From positions 62,001 through 126,000 of the forward strand of contig CAIVDM010000016.1 in the NCBI GenBank assembly GCA_903904735.1: 64,000 bases of DNA. Reading direction: 5' to 3'. The notes beneath the pieces were generated by a model. That model was not told the origin of the DNA, did no database searches, and saw only the letters and a program-made list of their open reading frames with translations. Positions within the stretch are counted from its first letter, which is position 1, and each line of letters starts with the position of its first letter. This DNA is from an uncultured delta proteobacterium (GTDB lineage Bacteria; Bdellovibrionota_C; UBA2361; OMII01). Of this stretch, positions 1 to 9,356 are shown piece after piece. Position numbers and translations under genes: made by a program.

Positions 1-271
1 TCACCCCAGCTCTCGCCGCTAGATGCGCGACATGAGAGATTGAACCGCGATCAAAGATGTCTCTCACCAGCGAGCGATCACAAATATCCCCCTCGACCAT
101 CGCAAACCGCGGATGTCGCGAGAGTAACTGGAGGTTCTCGCGCTTAAAGGAGACCGGATAGTAATCATTCATGTTATCGACGCCAACTACAGCGTCACCG
201 CGACTCAAAAGCGCTTCAGCGACATGAGAGCCTATAAAGCCACCCACTCCGGTAACTAGAATAGTATTCAT
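1..271 (-). CDS. NAD-dependent sugar epimerase, UDP-glucuronate 4-epimerase-like (N-terminal part, runs off the left edge)
   Basis: The first 90 residues of a short-chain dehydrogenase/reductase-type sugar-nucleotide epimerase are visible; the rest lies beyond base 1. Translation from the ATG at 271-269 starts MNTILVTGVGGFIGSHVAEA, a Rossmann NAD-binding motif in which the usual GGAGFIG reads GVGGFIG. It is followed by VDNMNDYYPVSFK, a signature typical of UDP-glucuronate 4-epimerases (family DNLNDYYD), and then by HLAARAGV at the edge. The catalytic Tyr-x3-Lys is not in the window. It is divergent from the export genes at 490 and sits in a polysaccharide locus, so supply of an acidic sugar nucleotide is the likely role. 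The exact substrate is inferred. Confidence 0.85.
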   Translation of the reverse strand, partial: MNTILVTGVGGFIGSHVAEALLSRGDAVVGVDNMNDYYPVSFKRENLQLLSRHPRFAMVEGDICDRSLVRDIFDRGSISHVAHLAARAGV

Positions 272-489
272 AATCAATTCTGTTGGGGTCTGGTCGACCA
301 CGTTCTCCCCAGCATTGTGCGAAGATTCCGCGAATAATGCAATCAGGACCCTCCAAGGTCGCCTCGCGCTCCGTCGCTGGCTGATCTGTGTTAGCTCAAT
401 CCGCTAGGAATTCGTTCATTATGCCTCATCTCCACTCTCGTATTGACAGGGTGACTGCCGCATTTTCCTCATTTCCTGGTAAGGCGACT

Positions 490-1641
490 ATGAAACGACA
501 CTCGATGATTGCTCTCGTGCTCCTCATCTCCGGATGTATTCGGTACACCCCCTCATACAAAGAGCTTCAGGAACGGTCGGATTCCCCCTCCGACCAGCAG
601 GGGAGCATAGGCGGACCGCAAGAGTTTGAGCTCTATGAGGCGGATCTCCAAACTCGTCTCGATAATTTCCTCAAAAAGCGATCTCATTTAATCGCCCACA
701 CGGGCGCTCCAAAAGGCTATCCGATAGGGACAGGAGATGTCGTGGGCATTGACGTCTTTGGATTTACCAATCTAACTTCCCAAATGCCGATCGCGCCTGA
801 CGGCACTATTACCGCGCCTCTCATCGGCAAGACTCAGATAGCGGATTTGTCCCTCGAAGACGCTCGCGCTCACATCGCGCGACAGTATGGTCGCTTTATT
901 CGCTCGCCACAGGTTCAAGTCTCCCTAAAATCAACTCAGGCAAGCCGCGTCTCGATCATGGGCGAAGTCACCAAACCCGGCTTCTATCCGGTCTCGCACC
1001 AGGGCATGCTACTCACGGAGCTCCTATCGGAAGCGGGCGGTCGCTCTCCAAACGCTGGGAGCAGAATAATTCTACTACCTGCGCCACGTATCATCCCCGA
1101 GCAAACATTACAGCAATCGGCGGCAATCAAGCAGACTACGCCCGGCCTCGTGATGACAAGTGACGTGGCTGGCTCAACTTCACGACCCGATCTTAATGAG
1201 AACCCTGGAGTCGAGATCGAGCTTGAGGCTCTTACCGGACAGCTCGATCGTCGACCACTTCTCGTACCGCTCATGCCAGGCGACACGATTGTCGTACCTG
1301 AGGCAGGTACCTATGAAGTCGACGGGGAAGTAACGGCTCCGGGCTCATATAAGCTTGCCTCGCGCACCTCCGTAATCGGGGCGATCGCCGCCGCCCAGGG
1401 CTTTACCTACTCCGCCAACGTCAATCAGGTAGAGGTCCTTCGAGACACTGGGGGTGGGCGAAAGGCGATTCTTACCCTGGATATGGAGGAAGTCGGACTC
1501 CGTGGCGGTCGTGACATACGACTGCGAAACGGTGACTTAGTGCGAGTTCCAAGCGAACCAAACCGATTCTTCAAGCGTCAGATAGTCGAAACAGTGAACG
1601 GTCTATTTAACGGTTTTGGCGCCCAGAAGCGTATTAACTAG
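490..1641 (+). CDS. Wza-like polysaccharide export outer-membrane lipoprotein
   Basis: This 383-residue protein starts at the ATG at 490, which follows AAGG with 5-nt spacing; longer in-frame starts lack a signal peptide. Residues 1-16 form a lipoprotein signal ending in the lipobox ISGC (Cys16). A Poly_export domain begins near residue 78 (GYPIGTGDVVGIDVFGF). Two SLBB-type segments follow, near 153-168 (SIMGEVTKPGFYPV) and 305-320 (YEVDGEVTAPGSYKL). In the Wza family such proteins form the outer-membrane or periplasmic channel for capsule or exopolysaccharide. The tyrosine-kinase/copolymerase gene follows 25 bp downstream and is very probably cotranscribed. Confidence 0.93.
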   Translation: MKRHSMIALVLLISGCIRYTPSYKELQERSDSPSDQQGSIGGPQEFELYEADLQTRLDNFLKKRSHLIAHTGAPKGYPIGTGDVVGIDVFGFTNLTSQMPIAPDGTITAPLIGKTQIADLSLEDARAHIARQYGRFIRSPQVQVSLKSTQASRVSIMGEVTKPGFYPVSHQGMLLTELLSEAGGRSPNAGSRIILLPAPRIIPEQTLQQSAAIKQTTPGLVMTSDVAGSTSRPDLNENPGVEIELEALTGQLDRRPLLVPLMPGDTIVVPEAGTYEVDGEVTAPGSYKLASRTSVIGAIAAAQGFTYSANVNQVEVLRDTGGGRKAILTLDMEEVGLRGGRDIRLRNGDLVRVPSEPNRFFKRQIVETVNGLFNGFGAQKRIN

Positions 1642-1666
1642 AACACATCAACGTAAGGAGCTCTCT

Positions 1667-4021
1667 ATGAACTTCGATTCCTCCATCTCTCCTCACATCG
1701 TTCCAGATACCGAGGACGCTAGATTCCATTACCCTGAAGCACGAGACGCTTTTCGCTTCTCTTCAGTAGGTCCAAAGGATCAGGCTAGCGAGCTGCGCCA
1801 ACGACTCTCCGTTATCTTTCGGCGCAAAAAGCTCATCTTTCTGTGTACCCTCATCTCCGCGACTATCGCGGCGATTTACTGCGTCTGCACGCCTCCTACG
1901 TATACAGCTAGAACCACCATCGAGCTGCGAGGGTACGACCCCCTCCTCGCGACAAACCCCTCAGAGACACTCCTAGGAAGCGATACCCGAAAGATCGAGT
2001 ACCTTAAGACAACTGTGGCGAAGCTGACACTTGATGGTCTCGCCGATGAAGTTCTTAGCCAAGATGGTATCGGACTTGCGCTGCAACGGTACTGGAGAGG
2101 CCCAACAACACCAGTAATGGTCGCTCTCGGATCCCTTTTTCCCTCCAAGGATACTACCCCTCCTCAGATACAACACAGCCAGGCGGATTCACACTTCCTT
2201 CACGATCCTAGTTTCATAAAGCGGTATCTCAGTCTCGTACAGATACTACCGGTACATGAGACTAACCTGGTCTACATTCAAGCTGCCACTGCGGATCCCC
2301 ACCTATCACAGCGAGTAGCCAACACGCACGCCAAGCAGTTCATTGAGCATTTAAAACGCGAGCGCCAAGAGGCTATATCAGCAAACGTCCAACTCTTACA
2401 GACTCAAGCGAACGACCTAAAGAATCGCGTCGCTAGCTCCGAAAACCAGCTCGCCGCGTACGCCTCGCAATACAAATTACTGACACTGAGAGGAGACGAC
2501 ATGAATAGCCTCAATATGCGCCAGATTGAGTCGCTGGCCCAGATGGTAGCGGACGCGACTGGACGCAGAATAAGGGCCGAAAGCGCGCTAAATGAGGCGA
2601 GACAGAAGAGAGAAAGCGAGAGCGCTGTATCTGATAGTGAAGTGACAAAGGAGCTGCGCGTAAGTCTCAACCAAGCACAGACTGACTACGCTTCTCTCGG
2701 CAGCCAGGTCACCGCCGAGTATCCAACGATGAAAGAGCTTCAAGCGAAGATTCAGTCGTTGCGAAAGAGCATTCAAGACGAGCGGAAACGAGCGCTTGTC
2801 ACTTTACTGAGTCAATACGAAGCAGAACGGGCTACCGAGACGCACCTTCGCCAACAAATCGAGACTGAACGGTCCAAAGCTCAGGACGTAGCGAAACACC
2901 TGATTCAGTACAGCGTCCTAAACAAAGAGGCCACGTCCCTACGCGAGCTTTATCAGAACGTTCTCAAGCAGGCCAAGGAGATCGAGATGCGCGCCTCTAC
3001 CACCACCTCAAACGTTTTCATCGCCGACTACGCGCCCTTCCCATCGTCTCCCAGCGCCCCGAAGACTAACATCATCATGACGATGTTCATCTTACTGGGA
3101 CTGGCGAGCGGAATCCTCGCAGCTTATGTTCGAGATTCCCTTGAGGACACGATTGAAACCGCGAGTGGCGCTCAGGAAGCTCTGGATCTCCCTCAGCTCG
3201 GCAGCATACCGCGATTCACCGAGACGGCGTTACTGGAGCAACGACCTGGAGATTCCGAGGCTCAACAAAAGAGTCTTTCGCCCCTATCGACGCCTCCAGA
3301 CGAGAACGTGTCAGGATCATCGCTCGCTCCGGCGACGACGCAAATCATAAGTGTATCCGCTCCCCATAGTCCTATAGCCGAAGCTTTACGAACACTACGG
3401 GCGAATCTCCTCCTTTCGTCGGCTGATTACCCACCGCGAGTAGTCGCTCTCGCCAGCGCACTCCCAGGTGAGGGAAAGTCAACCATACTCGCGAATCTGA
3501 GCGTGACTCTGGCGCAAGCCAATCATCGTACGTTGCTCATAGATGGAGATCTGCGACTGGGCGGCCTATCGAAACTGTTTCATCAGACCGGGACTCCTAT
3601 CGGCTCTGGACTCACCGACTACCTCACTGGCCAATCGCCACTTGAGGGCGCCATCTATACAACTACCGTGCCCAACCTCGACATCATGCCAGTCGGAAGT
3701 ATCGCGCCGAATCCGGCGGAACTTGTGGGCTCTGCTAGTATGAAACGGCTTCTCTCGCTTCTCAAGGAGCGGTACGACTTCATAATGGTCGACACGCCTC
3801 CCATCATGGTGGTGGCAGATGGATTATTACTGTCGCGATTGGTTGATAGCGTCATATTCGTGACGCGTTGTGGTCATACTCCCCGTCATACCGCCAGTGA
3901 GGCGCGCGCGAAGCTCAACCACATCCGAGCTCGAGTGATTGGCTTTGTTCTCAATGAGGTCCCACCTACACCTCGCTTTCGGGGGGAGATCCACTATGGC
4001 GCCAATTATCTAAACGCTTAA
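1667..4021 (+). CDS. Wzc-like polysaccharide copolymerase fused to a bacterial tyrosine (BY) kinase
   Basis: This is a 784-residue inner-membrane protein. The start is the ATG at 1667, preceded by AAGGAG at 7-nt spacing. It has a transmembrane segment near residues 55-75, a long coiled-coil periplasmic region (about 230-440), a Pro-rich stretch (FPSSPSAPK) and a second membrane segment near 468-488, as in Wzz domains. The cytoplasmic BY-kinase has Walker A (GEGKST, about 601), Walker A' (LLIDGDLR, about 623) and Walker B (FIMVDTPP, about 704). Such proteins control chain length and export together with Wza. The C-terminal tail has only two tyrosines (HYGANYLNA) where the family usually has a tyrosine cluster, so phospho-regulation may be reduced. 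Confidence 0.94.
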   Translation: MNFDSSISPHIVPDTEDARFHYPEARDAFRFSSVGPKDQASELRQRLSVIFRRKKLIFLCTLISATIAAIYCVCTPPTYTARTTIELRGYDPLLATNPSETLLGSDTRKIEYLKTTVAKLTLDGLADEVLSQDGIGLALQRYWRGPTTPVMVALGSLFPSKDTTPPQIQHSQADSHFLHDPSFIKRYLSLVQILPVHETNLVYIQAATADPHLSQRVANTHAKQFIEHLKRERQEAISANVQLLQTQANDLKNRVASSENQLAAYASQYKLLTLRGDDMNSLNMRQIESLAQMVADATGRRIRAESALNEARQKRESESAVSDSEVTKELRVSLNQAQTDYASLGSQVTAEYPTMKELQAKIQSLRKSIQDERKRALVTLLSQYEAERATETHLRQQIETERSKAQDVAKHLIQYSVLNKEATSLRELYQNVLKQAKEIEMRASTTTSNVFIADYAPFPSSPSAPKTNIIMTMFILLGLASGILAAYVRDSLEDTIETASGAQEALDLPQLGSIPRFTETALLEQRPGDSEAQQKSLSPLSTPPDENVSGSSLAPATTQIISVSAPHSPIAEALRTLRANLLLSSADYPPRVVALASALPGEGKSTILANLSVTLAQANHRTLLIDGDLRLGGLSKLFHQTGTPIGSGLTDYLTGQSPLEGAIYTTTVPNLDIMPVGSIAPNPAELVGSASMKRLLSLLKERYDFIMVDTPPIMVVADGLLLSRLVDSVIFVTRCGHTPRHTASEARAKLNHIRARVIGFVLNEVPPTPRFRGEIHYGANYLNA

Positions 4022-4038
4022 GGCGACCGACCGCGAAC

Positions 4039-4734
4039 CTATCGCGCTCCGCTACCTGTGAGAACGACACTCACGGTACGGAGCGCTATCCACATATCAA
4101 GTAGGACACTCCTCTTACGGATGTATATCAGGTCGAGCCCGACCTTGCGGCGATAACCTTTTCGACCATCTGGATATCCTTGTATCACTTGCGCCAGACC
4201 CGTAAGACCGGCGCGCGTCTGAAGGCGCTGATGAAACCTCGGTATCGACTCGGCCAACTGAGAAGCGATCTCCGGGCGCTCCGGACGCGGTCCTATCAGA
4301 GACATCTCTCCTTTAAGAACATTCAGTAGTTGAGGCAGCTCGTCAAGTCGAGTCTTTCTCAGAAATGAGCCGATCGACGTCACTCGAGGATCCGCCCGCG
4401 TGGCTAATACCGCGCCGGAATCAGACTCCGCGTCAGCGCGCATCGATCGAAACTTTAGGAGACGAAACACCTGTCCACCCTGAGTAAGCCTCGTCTGGCC
4501 GTACAGAATCGGCCCAGGCGACGTCATCTTCACTCCGACCGCGACTGACGCCATCACTGGTGAGAGAGTGACAAGCAGAACACTTGCCCCCGCGATATCA
4601 ACACATCGCTTGGTAACATCATAAAGGGTAATTGAAGTTTCTCGACCACCCGATCCTATTCGCGTGTTAATCGATGATATGGAACTGATCTCATTCTCTC
4701 GCATCACTGTCACTTTCACTTTTATAATCGACAC
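4039..4734 (-). CDS. Initiating sugar-phosphate transferase (bacterial sugar transferase family), short form
   Basis: This 231-residue protein matches the WbaP/PglC-type catalytic domain that transfers a sugar phosphate to undecaprenyl phosphate. One hydrophobic membrane segment (VDIAGASVLLVTLSPVMA) precedes the conserved SPGPILYGQTR, FRLLKFRSM, FLRKTRLDELPQLLNVLKG, SLIGPRPERPE and ARAGLTGLAQV-like motifs. It lacks the large N-terminal multi-pass region of WbaP and so belongs to the short class. The GTG at 4734 gives the longest form; the ATG at 4704 would remove ten residues, and neither has a strong ribosome binding site. It lies between wzc and a glycosyltransferase but on the opposite strand to both. 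It probably starts repeat-unit assembly for this locus. Confidence 0.92.
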   Translation of the reverse strand: MSIIKVKVTVMRENEISSISSINTRIGSGGRETSITLYDVTKRCVDIAGASVLLVTLSPVMASVAVGVKMTSPGPILYGQTRLTQGGQVFRLLKFRSMRADAESDSGAVLATRADPRVTSIGSFLRKTRLDELPQLLNVLKGEMSLIGPRPERPEIASQLAESIPRFHQRLQTRAGLTGLAQVIQGYPDGRKGYRRKVGLDLIYIRKRSVLLDMWIALRTVSVVLTGSGAR

Positions 4735-4836
4735 CGCCTACATCAAGCGGACCAGCGTTTTTCAGGCTAGCTCCGATCACATCTGTACCGATTCGACTGT
4801 GATACGAATAAGTACGTCTTGAGGGAGAAAACTTCT

Positions 4837-6027
4837 ATGCGAGCTGTCATTCTATATAACACATCGTGGTATGTGTATTTGTTGCGACGAAATCTAATCG
4901 CCAAGCTTCACGAGGCTGGCTTTGAAATTACTGTCGTAGCCCCAGAGGACAACTACACGGACCGCGTGCGACAGCTGAATGTTGACTACGTTCCGATCAC
5001 GATGAGCCCAACTGGAAAATCCCCACTTAGAGAGCTTGAGACACTAACTCAGATCTACATCGCGTTACGCACTCTAAACCCCTACGCCGTACTTTCATTC
5101 ACCGTGAAATGCAACCTCTACGCCGGACTGTGTCGGTCTCGACTAGAGTTCCGCCACATACCGAACATTTCTGGAACTGGGGATTTGTTCGACGGGGCCT
5201 CACTTCGAGAGCGCTTCGCGAAGCATCTCTATGGAAAGGCACTGCGGCGTAGCCACAAGGTCTTCTTTCAGAACGGTGAGGATCAAAGAACGTTCCTCCA
5301 TCACGGTTTAGTGCGTGATGACCAATCAGAGGTAATCCCTGGCTCAGGAGTTGATCTAACATATTTCCACCCGGTACCCCGGAGCGCGCGATCCTACCGG
5401 TCGTTCCTCATGTTTGGACGACTACTGCCAAAAAAAGGATTTGGGAGATTTCTCGACGCCGCCATGGAGCTTAAGGCGCGTTACGGAGAGTCCGCTCAGT
5501 TCTGGATTCTCGGCGCGCCGGACTCTGAGCGCGCCGAGTCGCGGCAGCTATTCGAGCGAATCTTACACGCGCATGCGCACGGTGTCGTTCGATACATCAA
5601 TCCGACTGACGACGTGCTTCCCTATCTCCACGAGGCCGACTCGATAGTTTTGCCCTCAACATACAATGAGGGTGTGCCTCGCTCGCTACTTGAGGCGCTC
5701 GCGTGCGGTAAACCGATTATCACAACCGACTGGAAGGGATGTAGGGAGACGGTACAGAACGACAGAAATGGTCTACTGGTGCGCCCGCACGACACGGAAT
5801 CACTCACTCGAGCCCTTCAGCAGCTAATCGAATGCTCCGAGGAGACTCTGAACGAATACGGCCTGCGGAGCAGAGCTCTGGCCGAATCACGATTTGATGA
5901 GCGCTTAGTCTTTAATGCCTATCTCAAAGCGCTTGCCCAGGAAGCTCCTAACACGGACTCGTCATTTGAGACTATGACCTCCCCAAAGCCAGACCAAAGC
6001 TCAGCGCGCAACGTATCCGTTGGATAA
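4837..6027 (+). CDS. Glycosyltransferase family 4
   Basis: This 396-residue GT-B fold glycosyltransferase starts at the ATG at 4837, preceded by GAGGGAG with 9-nt spacing. The N-terminal half contains YNTSWYVYLLRRNLIAKL and NISGTGDLF. The C-terminal half has the GT4 nucleotide-sugar site: MFGRLLPKKGFGRFLDA, then PSTYNEGVPRSLLEALACGKPI with the ExxxxxxxE retaining motif. It probably adds one sugar to the lipid-linked repeat unit on the cytoplasmic face. The donor and acceptor cannot be read from the sequence. It is flanked on both sides by opposite-strand genes, so it is probably transcribed alone. Confidence 0.9.
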   Translation: MRAVILYNTSWYVYLLRRNLIAKLHEAGFEITVVAPEDNYTDRVRQLNVDYVPITMSPTGKSPLRELETLTQIYIALRTLNPYAVLSFTVKCNLYAGLCRSRLEFRHIPNISGTGDLFDGASLRERFAKHLYGKALRRSHKVFFQNGEDQRTFLHHGLVRDDQSEVIPGSGVDLTYFHPVPRSARSYRSFLMFGRLLPKKGFGRFLDAAMELKARYGESAQFWILGAPDSERAESRQLFERILHAHAHGVVRYINPTDDVLPYLHEADSIVLPSTYNEGVPRSLLEALACGKPIITTDWKGCRETVQNDRNGLLVRPHDTESLTRALQQLIECSEETLNEYGLRSRALAESRFDERLVFNAYLKALAQEAPNTDSSFETMTSPKPDQSSARNVSVG

Positions 6028-6091
6028 CCAATGCGGGGAAAGCATGAATAGGCGTCGTTCTGTCACATGATGGAGGAGTAAAGCCACCACC

Positions 6092-7711
6092 TTATCCAAC
6101 GGCCTCGGCGTCTCCCACTCGTGGTTTATACAACCGTCGAGCTAGCGCGGAGGTCTCTTGTATCACCGTCGATGGGACATGATTATACGTTATGTATAGC
6201 CATACACATCCAGAGAGGGTCGCGGTTGTGATCGCTGTTATGAGTACGATGAGCGGCGAATCGGTTATGCCTTGCATCCATCCTCTGGTTGCCCATGCCG
6301 CCGTGCCACTAAAGAGACCAAGGAGGAGTCCTGGAATATGCGCGTTTACAATCGTCATCCATGAGACTCCTAGAATGCGCCGACTCAAGCGCGTCATCGA
6401 GAGATAATTCAGGACAAGCGCCGCGACAACGCCGAAAGCCACGCCAGATAGCCCCCACGATCGCGCTCCTAGCCAAGCCCCTCCCATGACTAAAAGCGTA
6501 TAGAGCCCTTGCCGAGCGGCGTATGAGTACACTGCACCCACGGATCGGGCCAAAGTGTCGCTGCACTTGTAAGCGGTGCGGAAAAAGATTCCTCCTGAGA
6601 GTATGCCGAAAATGGGAACCATCCCGCCCCACCGATCCCCAAACGTTGCGAGGACTATCTCCTGCGCGAAGAGGTGCATCAGGATAGCGACAGGAATGGT
6701 GATCAATGAGATAGCCTCAAGGGAGAACAGAAATTGCTTCCGTAGCAACTCCATTCGATCCTGTTGCTGTGCCATGGCGGGAAACATTACCCGTTCGAAA
6801 AGTTGTCCCATATACATCGCTGGCAGGGTCATTAGCTGATAGCTACGGGTGTACGTTCCCAGCGCCTCTGTGCCTAGCAATCTTCCCACGACAAAATTAT
6901 CCCCTTGGAGCGAGAAGAAATTAAGGAGCCTAGCGATACTAAATCCACATCCTACCCTGAGTAGCGCGGTGGCTCTCGTGAACAAGAACTTTCCAGCTAT
7001 GTTTTTCTTAGTGTACCCATAAATGATCAATGTACGAATACACCTCAAGGAGAGTTGAGCCCACACGAGAGCCCACACTCCATATCCGGCGTACGCCAGA
7101 GCCGAGGCGATTACTCCCATCGACAACAGGTAAGATACGTTATCGGCGACCGTAAGCTCCTTGAATCGCAATTGCCGCTGCAGGATAGCGTCTCCCGCCG
7201 CTCCGAACCCCTCCACCAGGCAGCCAAATGACAAGACGCGAAGGATGGACCTGAGTTCCGGCTCGCCAAAGAAGCTCGCCAAGTAAGGCGCTAGCAGCCA
7301 AATGCCGATTGTCGCGAGCATTCCCGAAAAAATACTTATGGTTTGGGTTGTACGCGCCGCATGACCGTCAAAATCCTTGAGTTGGACCAAGGCGGGACCC
7401 ACACCCATCTGCCCGACTCGCTCCACGAAGCTAGCGCATAGCAGCGCGTATCCCAGGAGTCCGAAATCCCGAGGAGACACAAGTCTGGCAAGCACGATTA
7501 GAACTACAAGCTTTAGTAGACCTTGAAGCACTACCGACACATAGGTCCACGACAGACCGTAGAGGATACTCCGAGTCGCGGTGGAAAAGTGCGAGTGGGC
7601 CAGGTCGGGCGAGCGCATAAGGACACCAAATAATTGAAGGCGCCAGAGCCTGCCACACTCCTGAAATGACTGGTATGCGCCAGCTTTGGGATGAGAGGGT
7701 GAAAATTCCAT
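6092..7711 (-). CDS. Wzx-type polysaccharide flippase (MOP superfamily)
   Basis: This is a 539-residue integral membrane protein with about 12-14 predicted membrane segments and the typical N-terminal motif LARLVSPRDFGLLGYALLCAS. Members flip undecaprenyl-linked repeat units across the inner membrane. I chose the ATG at 7711 because GGAG lies 7 nt upstream. An in-frame ATG at 7618 would give a more usual N-terminus (MRSPDLAHS) but has a weaker site. The gene is convergent with the upstream glycosyltransferase and divergent from the Wzy-like gene. Confidence 0.92.
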   Translation of the reverse strand: MEFSPSHPKAGAYQSFQECGRLWRLQLFGVLMRSPDLAHSHFSTATRSILYGLSWTYVSVVLQGLLKLVVLIVLARLVSPRDFGLLGYALLCASFVERVGQMGVGPALVQLKDFDGHAARTTQTISIFSGMLATIGIWLLAPYLASFFGEPELRSILRVLSFGCLVEGFGAAGDAILQRQLRFKELTVADNVSYLLSMGVIASALAYAGYGVWALVWAQLSLRCIRTLIIYGYTKKNIAGKFLFTRATALLRVGCGFSIARLLNFFSLQGDNFVVGRLLGTEALGTYTRSYQLMTLPAMYMGQLFERVMFPAMAQQQDRMELLRKQFLFSLEAISLITIPVAILMHLFAQEIVLATFGDRWGGMVPIFGILSGGIFFRTAYKCSDTLARSVGAVYSYAARQGLYTLLVMGGAWLGARSWGLSGVAFGVVAALVLNYLSMTRLSRRILGVSWMTIVNAHIPGLLLGLFSGTAAWATRGWMQGITDSPLIVLITAITTATLSGCVWLYITYNHVPSTVIQETSALARRLYKPRVGDAEAVG

Positions 7712-7902
7712 TAACCCGCTCCACTGGGAGAGTACGAAACACCATACCTTTCCCTATTGTGCCGCTCACGATCCACCCACACTTCGCGAGGCGATTTTTC
7801 GCTTCAGTGTAAGCTGGCTCATCGCACCGCATACCACTTCTTGGTAGAAGTGCTACAAATCGCTACCACGCATGTTCTCACCCCAGGAACCTACGTGCTC
7901 AA

Positions 7903-7933
7903 TTGACGTACTTCAGCGCTGAGCGTGTATTAT
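7903..7933 (+). promoter_or_regulatory. Candidate sigma70-type promoter for the Wzy/ligase-like gene
   Basis: A -35 element TTGACG (7903-7908) is followed by TATTAT at 7928-7933 with a 19-nt spacer; the shifted TGTATT at 7926-7931 would give 17 nt. The expected start near 7940 lies just before the GGAGG ribosome site at 7941-7945, so the leader would be very short. Confidence 0.45.
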
Positions 7934-7955
7934 CTCTATCGGAGGACCCCCCACG

Positions 7956-9356
7956 ATGCGACGCCGTCGTCTTGCGCTCACGAGTTTATTTTGGAAAATA
8001 TACGGTCTCATCGCTCTCGTCCCGTTTCTCTGCGTCGCTGATCAAGCGATGGGTCACTTTGGCGTACTACCTACCAACGCCACGCTTCTTTGCGCCCTCG
8101 TACTCGTGCCGTTCGTCTGCGCTCTCCTCGTTCATCACATCTACCAACGCTCTCTATCGGTAGTGGCGACACCGTGGAGCAAGAACGCCCTACCACTTAT
8201 AGCCTTTTTTCTTTTGGCCGCGACCGCTTTATCGCTCTCGGCGGCACCTACCGCGTATTGGGACGAAGGTGGCAAATGGATCTTTTTACTTCCCTACGGA
8301 TTTCTGATCACGGCGCTGAGTATCGCCGCGGGAACATGTCGACCTGTAGTTCAAAGTCTGCGACTCTACTCTTTTGTGAGCTTACTTCTTATGGCTGGCT
8401 CGCTCTGGTACGAATTTACGCATCCTGGAACGTTCTCTCAGCTTGACAATCGCGCGGCGGGATTCTCTGGAAACGCGAATTACACCGCTCTGGTGAGCGT
8501 TTTTGTGTGTAGCGTTGGCATCGACTTTGGGCGCTCAGGTAGCAAAAGGCGGTATCAGACAGGATCTATCCCGCACCCGCTTACGAAGACTCGCGGCGTA
8601 TGGATCGACATGGTGTTACTACTCATGTGCTTTCTCATCGTCGTGATGACGATGTCCCGCAGCGGCCTAATCGATTTCGGCGTGCTCGCGGGTTCCTTCG
8701 TCATACTTCGCATATTTCGATCTCAGAACTCTTTTAAGACCGGGCTTCAAAGCACCCTAGCTGTCATCTTCGCGTCCGCTGTCGTAATGGCCATCGTGCC
8801 ACTTTTGGTGACTCTGATTGGGGCTGGAGGGCAAAACAATCGCCTAGCTCGATTCATGAACAACCAACAGATAGACGATGGTTCGGCCGGCACTCGGCTC
8901 GCGGCGGCGCTGGACTGCTTTAGATTAATCGAGGAGGCGCCTTTCCTTGGACATGGAACGGGCTTCTCACGGACGATGCTCGAACTTCCTCACAACCTTT
9001 ACCTTCAACAGTGGGTCAACAATGGAATAGTCGGATTTGTCGGCTACATTGTCTTTCTTATCTCCTCATATCTGCTTTTTCTTCAGCGAAACTGTCGTAA
9101 CGGACAGGTGCTCGTCGCTATCGCCGCTGTCGGAAGCCTGTTTAGTCATAACGTACTAGACCAGAGACCTTTCCTTATCCTCTTAGGGATTCTCATCGCG
9201 GCCTCTCGGGCAGATTCGCGCACGCGAGATACGCGGATGTCGCCTCTTCCGCGCCATAGCGACTCCATGCGCTCTCTTGAGCCGCGCGATGCTTGGGGAG
9301 ATCCAGCGACTCTGCCAGCGCTGTCACCAGACTTTCATGCGATTTCACCGGGATGA
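7956..9356 (+). CDS. O-antigen ligase / Wzy-polymerase-like membrane protein
   Basis: This is a 466-residue multi-pass membrane protein starting at the ATG at 7956, with GGAGG ten bases upstream. It has about 10-12 hydrophobic segments and Wzy_C (O-antigen ligase family) hallmarks in the last third: MTMSRSGLIDFGVL, then a large loop with GSAGTRLAA, GHGTGFSR and PHNLYLQQWVNNGIVGFVGY. Members polymerise or ligate repeat units at the periplasmic face. Polymerase cannot be separated from ligase here. The final 54 or so residues are hydrophilic and overlap the 3' end of the convergent gene by 164 bp, so the true terminus may be shorter than the frame suggests. Confidence 0.88.
   Translation: MRRRRLALTSLFWKIYGLIALVPFLCVADQAMGHFGVLPTNATLLCALVLVPFVCALLVHHIYQRSLSVVATPWSKNALPLIAFFLLAATALSLSAAPTAYWDEGGKWIFLLPYGFLITALSIAAGTCRPVVQSLRLYSFVSLLLMAGSLWYEFTHPGTFSQLDNRAAGFSGNANYTALVSVFVCSVGIDFGRSGSKRRYQTGSIPHPLTKTRGVWIDMVLLLMCFLIVVMTMSRSGLIDFGVLAGSFVILRIFRSQNSFKTGLQSTLAVIFASAVVMAIVPLLVTLIGAGGQNNRLARFMNNQQIDDGSAGTRLAAALDCFRLIEEAPFLGHGTGFSRTMLELPHNLYLQQWVNNGIVGFVGYIVFLISSYLLFLQRNCRNGQVLVAIAAVGSLFSHNVLDQRPFLILLGILIAASRADSRTRDTRMSPLPRHSDSMRSLEPRDAWGDPATLPALSPDFHAISPG

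Noticed and set aside
443-471. TTGACA box upstream of the Wza-like gene
   Set aside because: The -35 hexamer is perfect, but no acceptable -10 lies at 16-18 nt (TCCTCA only).
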